Shown one piece after another: positions 1 to 6,204 of a stretch of DNA of 18,542 nucleotides; position 1 is the first letter of the stretch; each line of letters begins with the position of its first letter. A program made the position numbers and the translations under genes. The notes below the pieces were generated by a model. It searched no databases. It worked only from the letters and a program-made list of their open reading frames with translations, and was not told where the DNA came from. The stretch comes from Candidatus Methylomirabilota bacterium (GTDB lineage Bacteria; Methylomirabilota; Methylomirabilia; Methylomirabilales; 2-02-FULL-66-22), in the NCBI GenBank assembly GCA_016208645.1, contig JACQXP010000104.1:1-18542 (forward strand), read 5' to 3'.

Positions 1-207
1 AGGCTAGAGACGTATGACCGGCGCCTCATCAATGTCGGGCGATTGGTGCAGCAGATCAGTGACCTTAAGGCGCTCCCTCATGAATCTCCACTTCGGTTCC
101 TGGGCTGCGGAGCCCTTAGCCCCAGCGACCATCGCATGGACCGACAGGCCACTGAGCCCATCGCTCAGCGGCAGATGCAATCTCCTAAATCTCGTTGTTC
201 TCTCTAA
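1..207 (+). other. Possible C-terminal tail of an upstream ORF (unrecognised)
   Basis: Frame 1 is open from the window edge to a TAA at 205-207, giving 68 residues with no start codon inside the window. The first half (reading RLETYDRRLINVGRLVQQ) looks protein-like. The second half has mixed third-position bases and looks like decayed or noncoding DNA. The reverse strand also has a closed 70-codon frame here (4-216), so coding on either strand is unproven. I do not recognise either product. The stretch 1-290 appears less GC-rich than the rest of the window, as expected for decaying or foreign intergenic DNA. Confidence 0.2.
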
Positions 208-288
208 ATGAGCCATCCGGAGAGCCTACCATTCGTCGCGACTGTAAATCGGGGTCAGGCTTTTGTAATTTGCTTTTGCAGCCGCCCT

Positions 289-412
289 TCAGGCTCTTCT
301 CCGCAGTTGTTCCTCCCGGGCGATCCCCTCGCTGATCCAGCTTCTTGGCCAACGCGATCTGCCGCTCCTCGAGACGTAGGGTCACCGGCTTCTTCTGAAG
401 CGGGCTGACCAT
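289..412 (-). pseudogene. Broken ribbon-helix-helix (CopG/BrnA-like) antitoxin gene
   Basis: Reading leftwards from an ATG at 412, the first 25 residues contain KKPVTLRLEERQIALAKKL. This resembles the beta strand and first helix of RHH antitoxins. The frame then loses sense. Switching frame at about 339 gives WISEGIAREEQLRRRA and a TGA at 289-291, which looks like the C-terminal helix ending of the same family (compare the usual LLRxWIxEGIxRE pattern). The conserved middle, roughly a dozen residues around the GxxYQTLLR turn, is missing and the two halves are out of frame. The simplest reading is an internal out-of-frame deletion. No toxin partner is recognisable on either side. Family recognition is by pattern only. 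Confidence 0.5.
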
Positions 413-501
413 AACTTGGATCGGGCCTCGCTATCGAGATGTCTCTTCACACTCTCTTGGGATGCCGTCAGCCTGCCTTTTTGGGCGAGCTGATTTTCTC
501 C

Positions 502-530
502 TTGGGTTTGTCAGGGGGGGATGATAGCCT
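502..530 (+). promoter_or_regulatory. Possible promoter for hicBA-thiI
   Basis: A weak -35 (TTGGGT, 502-507) is followed by a 17-nt spacer and TAGCCT at 525-530. The same -10 hexamer occurs in the lpd upstream promoter. The predicted start near 537 would leave a leader of about 50 nt to hicB. The -35 matches TTGACA at only three positions. Confidence 0.3.
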
Positions 531-587
531 AGCTTTGGCATCAGACATCCATACGATGGCGAGTGTGACCCGATCTCGGAGGACGTG

Positions 588-863
588 ATGCGCACGAAAG
601 TGGTTCGATCAAGCCGCCGAGGTTCCCGACCAAAGCGTGGGCGGCGATTTCAACTGACCGCGGTGGTGGAAAGGGACCGGTCCGGATACTTTGCCACCTG
701 TCCGCAACTCCAGGGCTGCTATACGCAGGGACGAACCTACGAAGAGGTCGTCCGGAACATCCGGGACGCCATCCGTCTCCATCTGGAGGACCGCCTGGCC
801 TCCGGCGAATCGGTACCGGGAACGGGTGAGGTGACCGTAGCGGTGTTGGATGTGGCGGTATGA
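588..863 (+). CDS. hicB: HicB-family antitoxin
   Basis: This 91-residue protein matches the compact HicB/UPF0150 fold. A basic N-terminus precedes FQLTAVVERDRSGYFATCPQ, then LQGCYTQGRTYEEVVRNIRDAI and an acidic-helical tail. In HicBA systems this partial RNase-H-like domain binds and neutralises the mRNA-cleaving HicA toxin and often represses the operon. No extra DNA-binding domain is visible after it, so it is the short antitoxin form. The ATG at 588 is chosen because GGAGG at 578-582 lies 5 nt upstream; the GTG at 585 would be too close. Its TGA overlaps the hicA ATG (ATGA), which indicates translational coupling. The order is antitoxin first, the reverse of E. coli hicAB. Confidence 0.85.
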   Translation: MRTKVVRSSRRGSRPKRGRRFQLTAVVERDRSGYFATCPQLQGCYTQGRTYEEVVRNIRDAIRLHLEDRLASGESVPGTGEVTVAVLDVAV

Positions 864-1027
864 GCCCGCGCCTGCCCCGCGTAACGGCAGGACAAATCCT
901 TCGAGTTCTTCGGCGAATTGGTTTTGAGGAGGTTCGCTCAAGCGGGAGCCACCGCATTCTCAAGAATGCCGCCGGAAAACGTGCGACCGTTCCCTACCAT
1001 GCCGGGGAAATCCTGTGCGCTGCGTGA
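860..1027 (+). CDS. hicA: HicA-family mRNA interferase, C-terminally truncated
   Basis: This is a 55-codon frame. It begins MSPRLPRVTAGQILRVLRRI and contains GSHRILKN, with the family's catalytic histidine at residue 31, then TVPYHAGEIL. It ends in CAA and a stop. HicA proteins normally continue after the HxGxxL strand with a helix of about 15-20 residues (the LRxILxQxGL stretch); that helix is absent. The last 13 nt lie inside thiI, whose GTG start is at 1015. It therefore looks as if a deletion joined hicA to thiI and removed the toxin's last helix. The product is probably inactive or weak, which would make hicB an orphan antitoxin in practice. The ATGA overlap with hicB supports expression as a pair. 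Family assignment is firm; loss of function is inferred. Confidence 0.75.
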   Translation: MSPRLPRVTAGQILRVLRRIGFEEVRSSGSHRILKNAAGKRATVPYHAGEILCAA

Positions 1028-2205
1028 TGATTCACTACAACGAGATCGGGCTCAAGGGGAAAAACCAGCCCCTGTTCCTGCGGCGGCTGGAGGCGAATCT
1101 GCTGCGGGCGACGGGTGAGGCCGGCGTCCGCCGGGTGGAGCAGCGCTCGGGCCGGAAGGCCGACTGGGAGGTGATCCGCGGGCGGCTCCACTCCGTCTTC
1201 GGGATCGCCAACTTCTCCCTGGCGGAGCGGGTGGAGCCGGACATGGGCGCGTTGAAGGCGGCCGTGGGGAACGCCCTGGCGGGCCGGACGTTCCGCTCGT
1301 TCAAGGTGGCCGCCCGGCGGGCCTATAAGCAGTTTCCCCTCACCTCGGAGGACATCAACCGCGATCTGGGGGCCTTCGTTCAGGCACAGACCCAGGCCGC
1401 CGTGGACCTGGAGCAGCCCGAACTCACGATTCACGTCGAGGTCCTGCCTCGTGACCTGTACTTCTCCTTTGGCAGAGAGGCGGGGTCCGGCGGCCTCCCG
1501 GTGGGCGTGAGCGGGCGGGTGGTCTCTCTGCTGTCGGGGGGGATTGATTCCCCGGTGGCGGCCCATCGCCTGATGAAGCGGGGCTGCCAGGTGGTCTTCG
1601 TCCACTTCCACGGTTTCCCCTTCCTGGATGCCACCTCGCGCGACAAGGCGGTGGAGTTGGCGCAACTCCTGACGCGGTTCCAGTACCGATCCCATCTGTA
1701 CCTGGTCCCCTTCGGGGAGATCCAGCGGGAGGTGGTGGTTGGGGCTCCCGCCCCCCTGCGGGTGGTGTTGTACCGGCGGCTCATGGGGCGCATCGCGGAA
1801 CAGATTGCCCGTCGGGAAGATGCCAAGGCCCTGGTCACGGGCGAGAGCCTGGGCCAAGTCGCCTCCCAGACGCTGGAGAACCTGGCCGTGATCGAGGAGG
1901 CGGTGGGGATGCCCGTCCTGCGCCCACTGATCGGCAGCGACAAGGAGGAGATCGTCCAGCAGGCCCGGGCCCTCCAGACCTACGACATCTCCATCATCCC
2001 CGACCAGGACTGCTGCCGCCTCTTCGTTCCCCGCCATCCCGCGACCTTTTCCAGCCTGGACGAGGTGCGGGCGGTGGAATCCCAGCTCCCCATCGAGAAG
2101 CTGGTCCAGATGGGCCTGGACCAGATGGAGATCCAGGCATTCGAATTCCCGGAGGAGAGCCGAGAGCCGGGTACCCCTAGGGTGGCCGAGAGCCGTGAGG
2201 GGTAA
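1015..2205 (+). CDS. thiI: tRNA 4-thiouridine sulfurtransferase ThiI
   Basis: ThiI adenylates U8 of tRNA and transfers sulfur to make 4-thiouridine; in some bacteria it also supplies sulfur for the thiamine thiazole. The 396-residue protein has the N-terminal ferredoxin-like start (NEIGLKGKN), a THUMP region around residues 60-155, the PP-loop SGGIDS at 174-179, VTGESLGQVASQT at 274-286 and the DQDCC segment near 330. There is no C-terminal rhodanese domain, so it is the short form. The GTG at 1015 is preferred because GGGGAA lies 6 nt upstream and family N-termini have about this length; an ATG at 1027 overlaps the hicA stop as TGATG. The last 18 or so residues (SREP...AESREG) are encoded by a heptamer-repeat patch and are unlikely to belong to the fold. 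Confidence 0.93.
   Translation: MRCVMIHYNEIGLKGKNQPLFLRRLEANLLRATGEAGVRRVEQRSGRKADWEVIRGRLHSVFGIANFSLAERVEPDMGALKAAVGNALAGRTFRSFKVAARRAYKQFPLTSEDINRDLGAFVQAQTQAAVDLEQPELTIHVEVLPRDLYFSFGREAGSGGLPVGVSGRVVSLLSGGIDSPVAAHRLMKRGCQVVFVHFHGFPFLDATSRDKAVELAQLLTRFQYRSHLYLVPFGEIQREVVVGAPAPLRVVLYRRLMGRIAEQIARREDAKALVTGESLGQVASQTLENLAVIEEAVGMPVLRPLIGSDKEEIVQQARALQTYDISIIPDQDCCRLFVPRHPATFSSLDEVRAVESQLPIEKLVQMGLDQMEIQAFEFPEESREPGTPRVAESREG
2153..2199 (+). repeat. Heptamer patch (GAGAGCC type) inside the thiI 3' end
   Basis: Successive heptamers AGGAGAG, CCGAGAG, CCGGGTA, CCCCTAG, then a short GGTGG, then CCGAGAG and CCGTGAG. The same unit family recurs on both sides of lpd (6124-6180 and 7585-7619). Here it is translated as the ThiI tail. 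Confidence 0.7.
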
Positions 2206-2213
2206 GGCGGGAG

Positions 2214-2255
2214 GCGTGAATCGCAGAACGTAACACGGAAGACGTGAAGCGGTGG
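2214..2255 (+). repeat. Heptamer patch (ACGTGAA type) between thiI and argS
   Basis: Six contiguous 7-nt units: GCGTGAA, TCGCAGA, ACGTAAC, ACGGAAG, ACGTGAA, GCGGTGG. Divergence between units is high but the 7-nt phase is kept. It lies upstream of the preferred argS start. A GTG at 2244 inside the patch is in frame with argS but is unlikely to be used. Confidence 0.55.
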
Positions 2256-2288
2256 TCGGGCAGGCACGTCGAGTGCAAAGGGAGTCGG

Positions 2289-3971
2289 GTGGAGAGACTC
2301 AAGCAGATTCTTGCCGGTGCGATAGGAGACGCCGTGGCGCGCGCGGCCGCGGTGCACGGGTGGCCGCCCGTGACCGTGCCGGAGGTCACCTGGGAATACC
2401 CACCGGAGCGGACCTTCGGTGACCTCTCCACTACCGTGAGCTTCGCTCTGGCCAAACAGGTCCGACGGTCCCCCCGGGATGTTGCCACGGCGATCCAGCA
2501 GGCGCTGGATATGGACCCCGCCCTGGTGGCGAAGGTCGAGGTGGCGGGCCCGGGATACCTCAACATCTTCGTGGCCAACGGCTGGTGGCAGGGGGTGATC
2601 CGGCAGATCCTGGCGGCGGGGCCCACCTATGGCCGGGCCAGCATCGGCCAGGGGCAGCGCGTCCAGGTGGAGTTCGTGAGCGCCAACCCGACGGGGCCGC
2701 TGCACGTGGGGCACGGGCGGGGCGCCGCCCTGGGCGATGCCATCGCCAATCTCCTCGAGGCGGTGGGCTATGGCCTCGAGCGCGAGTACTACATCAATGA
2801 TGCGGGAAGCCAGATGCGCCTCCTGGGGGAGTCGGTCTGGGCCCGATACCTGGAGACGCAGGGAAAGCCCGTCCACTTTCCCGAGAACGGCTACCACGGC
2901 GAGTACGTCCGCGAGCTGGCAGAGCAGGTGGCCGCGACCGTTCCCGGCCTTGCCGATGCGGAGGCGGAGCAGGCGATTCCCGCCTGAGCCGCGGAGACCT
3001 CCCGGATCCTGCTGGAGGAGATCGGGGCGGACCTGCGCGCCTTCGGCGTCGTCTTCGACTCGTGGGTCTCGGAGCGGAGCCTGTTCGATTCCGGCGAGGT
3101 GGAGGCCGCCCTGGCGACGCTACGCGCCGGGGGGTACCTGTACGAAGAGGGGAAAGCGATCGGGTTCCGCGCCAGCGACTTCGGCGACGAGAAGGATCGC
3201 ATCCTGATCCGCAGCAACGGGGAACCCACCTATTTCACCTCGGACATCGCCTACCACGCCAACAAGATCCGCCGCGGCTTCCACCGGCTCATCAACATCT
3301 GGGGGGCCGACCACGGCGGCTACATCCCGCGGGTGAAGGCGGCCATCCGGGCCCTCGGCCACGACCCGGAGATCCTCCAGGTGATCCTGCTCCAGATGGT
3401 CAAGGTCCTGCGCGGCGGGATCCCGGTCCCCATGTCGAAGCGGACGGGCGAGTTCGTGGAGCTGCGCGAGGTCGTGAACGAGGTGGGGAAGGACGCGGCC
3501 CGCTTCCTCTTCCTCACCCGCCGGTCCGAGGCCCAGCTCGACTTCGACATCGAGGTGGCGAAGCGGCAGAGCATGGACAACCCGGTATTCTACGTCCAGT
3601 ATGCGCACGCCCGCGCCTGTAGCATGGCGCGCAAGGCGGCCGAGGCGGGGCTGCCGGGGCCGTATGCGGATGCCGACCTGGCCCTCCTGACCTTGCCGGA
3701 GGAACTGGGCATCATGAAGCATCTTACCGTGTATCCGGAGATGGTGTTGAATTCGGCGTTGGCCCACGAGCCGCACCGGGTGACCACGTATCTCCAGGAG
3801 CTGGCGGCCACCTTCCACGGCTACTTCACAAAGTACAAGGACAGCGAGGAGCGGGTGATCTCCGGCGACCGCGACCTCAGCCGGGCACGGTTGGCGATGG
3901 TAGCGGCCGTGCGCCAGGTGGTCGCCAACGGGCTCGCCCTCCTGGGGGTCTCCGCACCCGAGCGAATGTAA
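2289..3971 (+). pseudogene. argS: Arginyl-tRNA synthetase, interrupted by an in-frame TGA
   Basis: ArgS charges tRNA-Arg. Read through the stop at 2985-2987, the frame gives about 560 residues, normal for the family. The parts are the N-terminal Add-1 tRNA-binding domain (residues 1-100), the nucleotide-binding core with SANPTGPLHVGHGRG (HIGH variant HVGH near 139-142) and VPMSKRTGEF (KMSKS-like, near 381-387). The DALR anticodon-binding domain follows, with YVQYAHARACSM near 435. The GTG at 2289 is chosen because AAGGGAG sits about 5 nt upstream and it gives MERLKQIL, a typical start; the 15 residues upstream are not family-like. The TGA is codon 233, in the linker before LLEEIGADLRAFGV, with no frame change. 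Neighbouring genes (hicB, hicA, mazF, alaC, ilvE) use TGA as a normal stop. Options are a nonsense mutation, a strain or consensus error (for example CGA to TGA), or readthrough. Confidence 0.88.
2985..2987 (+). other. argS: In-frame TGA within argS
   Basis: Reading frame and ArgS similarity continue unchanged on both sides: residues EAEQAIPA before the codon, AAETSRILLEEIGADLRAF after it. A single transition from CGA would create it. It lies in a variable linker rather than at a catalytic residue. Confidence 0.9.
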
Positions 3972-3980
3972 CGCGGAACT

Positions 3981-4012
3981 GTGGATTGGTGGATTCGTTG
4001 AATGGTGGCTCG
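3981..4012 (+). repeat. Octamer patch (GTGGATTG type) after argS
   Basis: Four contiguous 8-nt units: GTGGATTG, GTGGATTC, GTTGAATG, GTGGCTCG. A different pair of 9-nt units follows at 4022-4039 (AATCTGCGA, AATCTGTCG), echoed by AATCTGCGG near 4107. The rest of the gap up to 4150 holds two small GC hairpins (4047-4058 and 4088-4102) without T-tracts. Confidence 0.6.
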
Positions 4013-4087
4013 GTTTCCCAGAATCTGCGAAATCTGTCGCGCCATAGGCGGACCCGCCCGGATCGCTAGCCATACGACCTGGCAAGA

Positions 4088-4102
4088 CCCGCCACGGGCG
4101 GG
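4088..4102 (+). other. Small GC-rich hairpin in the argS-IMPase gap
   Basis: CCCGCC and GGCGGG form a perfect 6-bp stem with an ACG loop. No T-tract follows, so it is not a convincing intrinsic terminator. It may be a processing or pausing hairpin. Confidence 0.35.
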
Positions 4103-4150
4103 CGTAATCTGCGGATAGGTTGGGGGGGTAAAACCAGGAACGGAGTTCAA

Positions 4151-4969
4151 ATGACCGACATGCGGAAACACCTGCAGGCGATGTTCGCCGACGTGCGGCA
4201 GTTCCTCCTGACTGAGGGTCTGACGAAACTGGGTATCGTCCAGGACAACGCCCGCGGGGACGTGACCAAGGAGTTCGACTACCTGGCCGAGGCGCGGATC
4301 ATTGATTACTGCACCCGCGAGATCGCCGAGCCGGTCCGGATCCTGACCGAGGAGCGGGGTGAGGTCCGCAGCAAGTCCGGCCGGGCCGCGTGGACCCTGA
4401 TCGTGGACCCGGTGGACGGGTCGGAAAATTTCGCCCGGGGGAACGAATTCTCCTGCGTGTCCCTGGCCCTGGCCCCCGGCGAGGGGGTCTTTGGTCCAGA
4501 CGATATCCGGTTCGGCCTAGTCGGCCGCATCTTCACCGGGACGGTCTTTGAGGCAGAGAAGGGCAAGGGCGCACGGAAGAGCGGCCAGCCGGCTCGCCCC
4601 TCGACGGTCACCGAATTGTCTCAGGCCATTGTAGCCATCGACTTCAATTTCAAGGACAAGAACGCCGTAGCCCGCATCCATCGCCTGCTGGCCTCGATCA
4701 AAGATGCCCGCCGATATGCCAGCGCAGCCTACGAACTGGTCGGCGTGGCGGCCGGTGGCGCGGATGCCTATGTAGACGTTCGGGACACCCTGAGCCCGGA
4801 GAATTACCTGGCGGCCTACCTCATCGTGCGCGAAGCCGGCGGTATCATCACGGATCGCTTCGGCCAGCCGCTGGCGCCCATCCGCTCCATGACGCAGGGG
4901 CAAAGCATCGTGGCCGCCTGCACCCCCGCCCTGCATGCAGCCGTCCTGGAAGCACTAGCCAAGGACTAG
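4151..4969 (+). CDS. Inositol monophosphatase-family protein (divergent)
   Basis: A 272-residue member of the Mg-dependent sugar-phosphatase fold (IMPase/FBPase/CysQ). Visible motifs are EFDYLAEA (43-48 region), TEERGE at 66-71 (the Glu metal-ligand motif) and DPVDGSENF at 86-94 (the signature loop). YELVGVAAGGADAYVDVR follows at about 194-211, then LIVREAGG at 224-231. The usual WDxAAG motif just before LIVREAGG reads ENYLAAY, so the Trp-Asp pair is replaced by Glu-Asn at 217-218. That alters one classical metal ligand. Substrate therefore cannot be named; likely candidates are inositol-1-phosphate, fructose-1,6-bisphosphate or 3'-phosphoadenosine nucleotides. GGAG at 4142-4145 is placed 5 nt before the ATG. 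It follows argS by about 180 nt on the same strand. Confidence 0.85.
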   Translation: MTDMRKHLQAMFADVRQFLLTEGLTKLGIVQDNARGDVTKEFDYLAEARIIDYCTREIAEPVRILTEERGEVRSKSGRAAWTLIVDPVDGSENFARGNEFSCVSLALAPGEGVFGPDDIRFGLVGRIFTGTVFEAEKGKGARKSGQPARPSTVTELSQAIVAIDFNFKDKNAVARIHRLLASIKDARRYASAAYELVGVAAGGADAYVDVRDTLSPENYLAAYLIVREAGGIITDRFGQPLAPIRSMTQGQSIVAACTPALHAAVLEALAKD

Positions 4970-5046
4970 CGCCTACGTAGGATACTTATTATACTTTTCG
5001 GCGTTGCTCGGGTCCACTGGGAGGGACTTTGGAGACTTACCGCCCC

Positions 5047-5069
5047 GCCCAGGCACGATGTGCCTGGGC
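5047..5069. terminator. Perfect inverted repeat between convergent genes
   Basis: GCCCAGGCAC (5047-5056) and GTGCCTGGGC (5060-5069) form a perfect 10-bp stem with a 3-nt GAT loop. It lies 13 nt past the mazF stop and about 80 nt past the IMPase stop. Its placement suggests a shared 3' end, but neither strand has a following T-run, so it is not a canonical intrinsic terminator. Confidence 0.45.
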
Positions 5070-5081
5070 CCCTTCGCCTGG

Positions 5082-5453
5082 TCAGGCCGCTGAAAGGGGA
5101 GGGGAGGTGAATACTCCGAGGCTGATCAGAAGGGCCCGCTCGATCCCGCGCATGCGCTCGGGGGAGAGCGGGCGGCCAAGGGGTCGGGGGCCCAGAAGGG
5201 TTTTGTCGAGGCAGGTGATCTGCTCGCATTTCACGACCGACGCGTGGGGGAGACCGCCTTCGCCTCGATCGAGGAGCACGTGGGTGGGCGCCGGCCGCAT
5301 GTGCGTCGAGATGGGGGCAGCCAGGATGTCGCTGGCCCAGCGGTTTCGCACGTCGGGGGAGACCACGAGGACCGGACGGACTTTCCGGCGGGCGGGACGA
5401 GTCCGAAGGCTCACCAGGTAAATCTCCCCGCGGTGCGGGAACGATCCGTTCAC
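5082..5453 (-). CDS. mazF: MazF/PemK-family mRNA interferase toxin
   Basis: This 123-residue protein shows the MazF SH3-like layout. It has HRGEIYLVSL at the N-terminus, KVRPVLVVSPD on the second strand (Arg-Pro before the core), then THVLLDRGEGGLPHASVVKC followed by EQITCLDKTLLG, and a C-terminal helix. MazF enzymes cut single-stranded mRNA at short sequences until bound by their antitoxin. The start is GTG at 5451-5453, overlapping the antitoxin TGA as GTGA, with GGAGGAGG upstream. Tight overlap with the upstream RHH gene supports a coupled toxin-antitoxin pair. All expected segments are present, so it looks intact. Confidence 0.92.
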   Translation of the reverse strand: MNGSFPHRGEIYLVSLRTRPARRKVRPVLVVSPDVRNRWASDILAAPISTHMRPAPTHVLLDRGEGGLPHASVVKCEQITCLDKTLLGPRPLGRPLSPERMRGIERALLISLGVFTSPPLSAA

Positions 5454-5725
5454 TCATCCTCCTCCAGGTGCCTGGACGACTGGGAAGTGAATTCGGCCCA
5501 TTCCTTGTCCTGCCGTTTCTCGCGGCCGGTCCGACCCCGGTAGTAGGCCTCCACCTCTTCCTCGACGCGCCTTCGCTCCTGCTCCGTGATCCAGTAGGAC
5601 AGGGCCGCCTCCAGCGCTCGGCTGCGCGACGAGAGACCTCGCCGCTTGGCCAGGTCGTCCAATGCCTTTACGACTCCGGCATCGAGGCTTGCCGTGACTC
5701 TGAGCCTGTGTGTTCGCCGTGCCAT
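5450..5725 (-). CDS. Ribbon-helix-helix antitoxin, MazE-like partner of MazF
   Basis: This is a 91-residue protein. It begins MARRTHRLRVTASLDAGVV, an RHH beta strand and helix, continues with KALDDLAKRRGLSSRSRALE and ends in a long acidic, charged tail (EEEVEAYYRGR to HLEEDE). Such tails in MazE-type antitoxins wrap the toxin dimer. The ATG at 5725 is preferred: GGAG lies 9 nt upstream and the core domain starts there. An ATG at 5731 or the longer frame from 5761 would begin at or before the predicted promoter -10 region. It is followed at once by mazF with a 4-nt overlap. RHH domains of this type autoregulate, and a direct repeat spans its own promoter. Confidence 0.85.
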   Translation of the reverse strand: MARRTHRLRVTASLDAGVVKALDDLAKRRGLSSRSRALEAALSYWITEQERRRVEEEVEAYYRGRTGREKRQDKEWAEFTSQSSRHLEEDE

Positions 5726-5754
5726 TCTCATCCACTCCACTGATGCAATGTGCG

Positions 5755-5786
5755 CATACACTACCTCATACTACTGTTCATGTCAA
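5755..5786 (-). promoter_or_regulatory. mazEF promoter with operator-like direct repeat
   Basis: On the minus strand a perfect TTGACA (5786-5781) precedes a 17-nt spacer and TAGTGT (5763-5758). The likely start near 5751 leaves a leader of about 25 nt to the antitoxin ATG. Two 10-nt direct repeats, GTAGTATGAG and GTAGTGTATG (5774-5755), overlap the -10. They are a plausible binding site for the RHH antitoxin. Confidence 0.6.
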
Positions 5787-5950
5787 TCCTCACCACTCAC
5801 TCATGTCCCCCAGCCTGCCTATAGGAGGTGTCCTCCCGACCTGAGCGGTACCCTTTCAAGTGGCCGCAAGGTCAAATTGGGACGGACCTCCTCGCGGCGC
5901 TCTTCCCTGGTGCGCATGGGTGCGGATCCCTGAAACGAGGGGCCAAAAAG
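5787..5950. other. Intergenic stretch without recognised gene
   Basis: This lies between the divergent mazEF promoter and the lpd upstream promoter. A short inverted repeat GGAGG-TGT-CCTCC is present near 5823-5835. Short open frames exist, but none has a family-like sequence or a clear start. Confidence 0.4.
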
Positions 5951-5953
5951 GCG

Positions 5954-5982
5954 TTGACACCCCTGAGTTCCTTTGGTAGCCT
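5954..5982 (+). promoter_or_regulatory. Promoter for lpd leader / small RNA
   Basis: A perfect TTGACA (5954-5959) is followed by a 17-nt spacer and TAGCCT (5977-5982). The predicted start is near 5989, about 110 nt before the terminator-like hairpin at 6098 and about 215 nt before lpd. It matches the other promoters in this window in layout. Confidence 0.55.
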
Positions 5983-6020
5983 CCGTCGTACAACATCGCG
6001 AGTGGAAAGGATTTGACACG

Positions 6021-6092
6021 GTGGAGGAGGCGGACTTCTCGGTCAAGGTAAGGCTTGGGGACTTCCGCCATCATCGTTGTCACTTGTCGTGA
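6021..6092 (+). other. Possible 23-codon leader peptide ORF
   Basis: GTG at 6021 is preceded by GGAAAGG (6004-6010). It opens a frame reading VEEADFSVKVRLGDF then RHHRCHLS and ends at TGA 6090-6092. That is 5 nt before the terminator-like stem. The position is typical of leader peptides, but coding is unproven. Confidence 0.25.
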
Positions 6093-6097
6093 CGCTC

Positions 6098-6120
6098 AAG
6101 CCCCCAGTCGGGGGCTTTGT
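6098..6120 (+). terminator. Intrinsic terminator or attenuator upstream of lpd
   Basis: AAGCCCCC (6098-6105) and GGGGGCTT (6110-6117) form a perfect 8-bp stem with an AGTC loop, followed by TTGTCGTTCT. A competing helix is possible between GGCTTG (6052-6057) and CAAGCC (6097-6102), which would disrupt the terminator stem. It may end a short RNA or control readthrough into lpd. Confidence 0.6.
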
Positions 6121-6123
6121 CGT

Positions 6124-6180
6124 TCTAGAGAGCCGAGACGCAGGGCCTAGAGCCGCGAGCCGAGAGCCGAGAGAGGCGGA
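6124..6180 (+). repeat. Heptamer patch (CCGAGAG type) upstream of lpd
   Basis: The units in phase are TCTAGAG, (A), GCCGAGA, CGCAGGG, CCTAGAG, CCGCGAG, CCGAGAG, CCGAGAG, AGGCGGA. One extra base at 6131 breaks the otherwise strict 7-nt register. The same unit family is present after lpd and in the thiI tail. Confidence 0.75.
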
Positions 6181-6204
6181 TCCGCGAAGGAGAGCTAGAG
6201 CAGG

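Noticed and set aside
208..408. Plus-strand ORF of 66 codons following the first TAA
   Set aside because: No ribosome site, no family-like sequence, and it overlaps the more convincing broken RHH gene on the other strand.
2244..2288. Fifteen extra N-terminal residues of ArgS
   Set aside because: They start within a heptamer patch, lack a ribosome site and do not resemble ArgS; the GTG at 2289 has a good site and a family-like start.
2985..2987. Selenocysteine or genetic-code reassignment as explanation for the argS TGA
   Set aside because: No ArgS is known to need selenocysteine and the site is a variable linker. Several neighbouring genes end at TGA exactly where their families end, so TGA is a stop here. 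A CCTCC/GGAGG pairing just downstream is not a convincing SECIS.
5828..6016. Possible 62-codon gene upstream of lpd
   Set aside because: The start overlaps a GGAGG inverted repeat, the sequence has no recognisable family, and it contains the predicted lpd-leader promoter.
6098..6120. tRNA or other structured RNA gene near the lpd leader hairpin
   Set aside because: No cloverleaf, T-loop or CCA-adjacent acceptor stem can be drawn; only a simple terminator-type stem is present.
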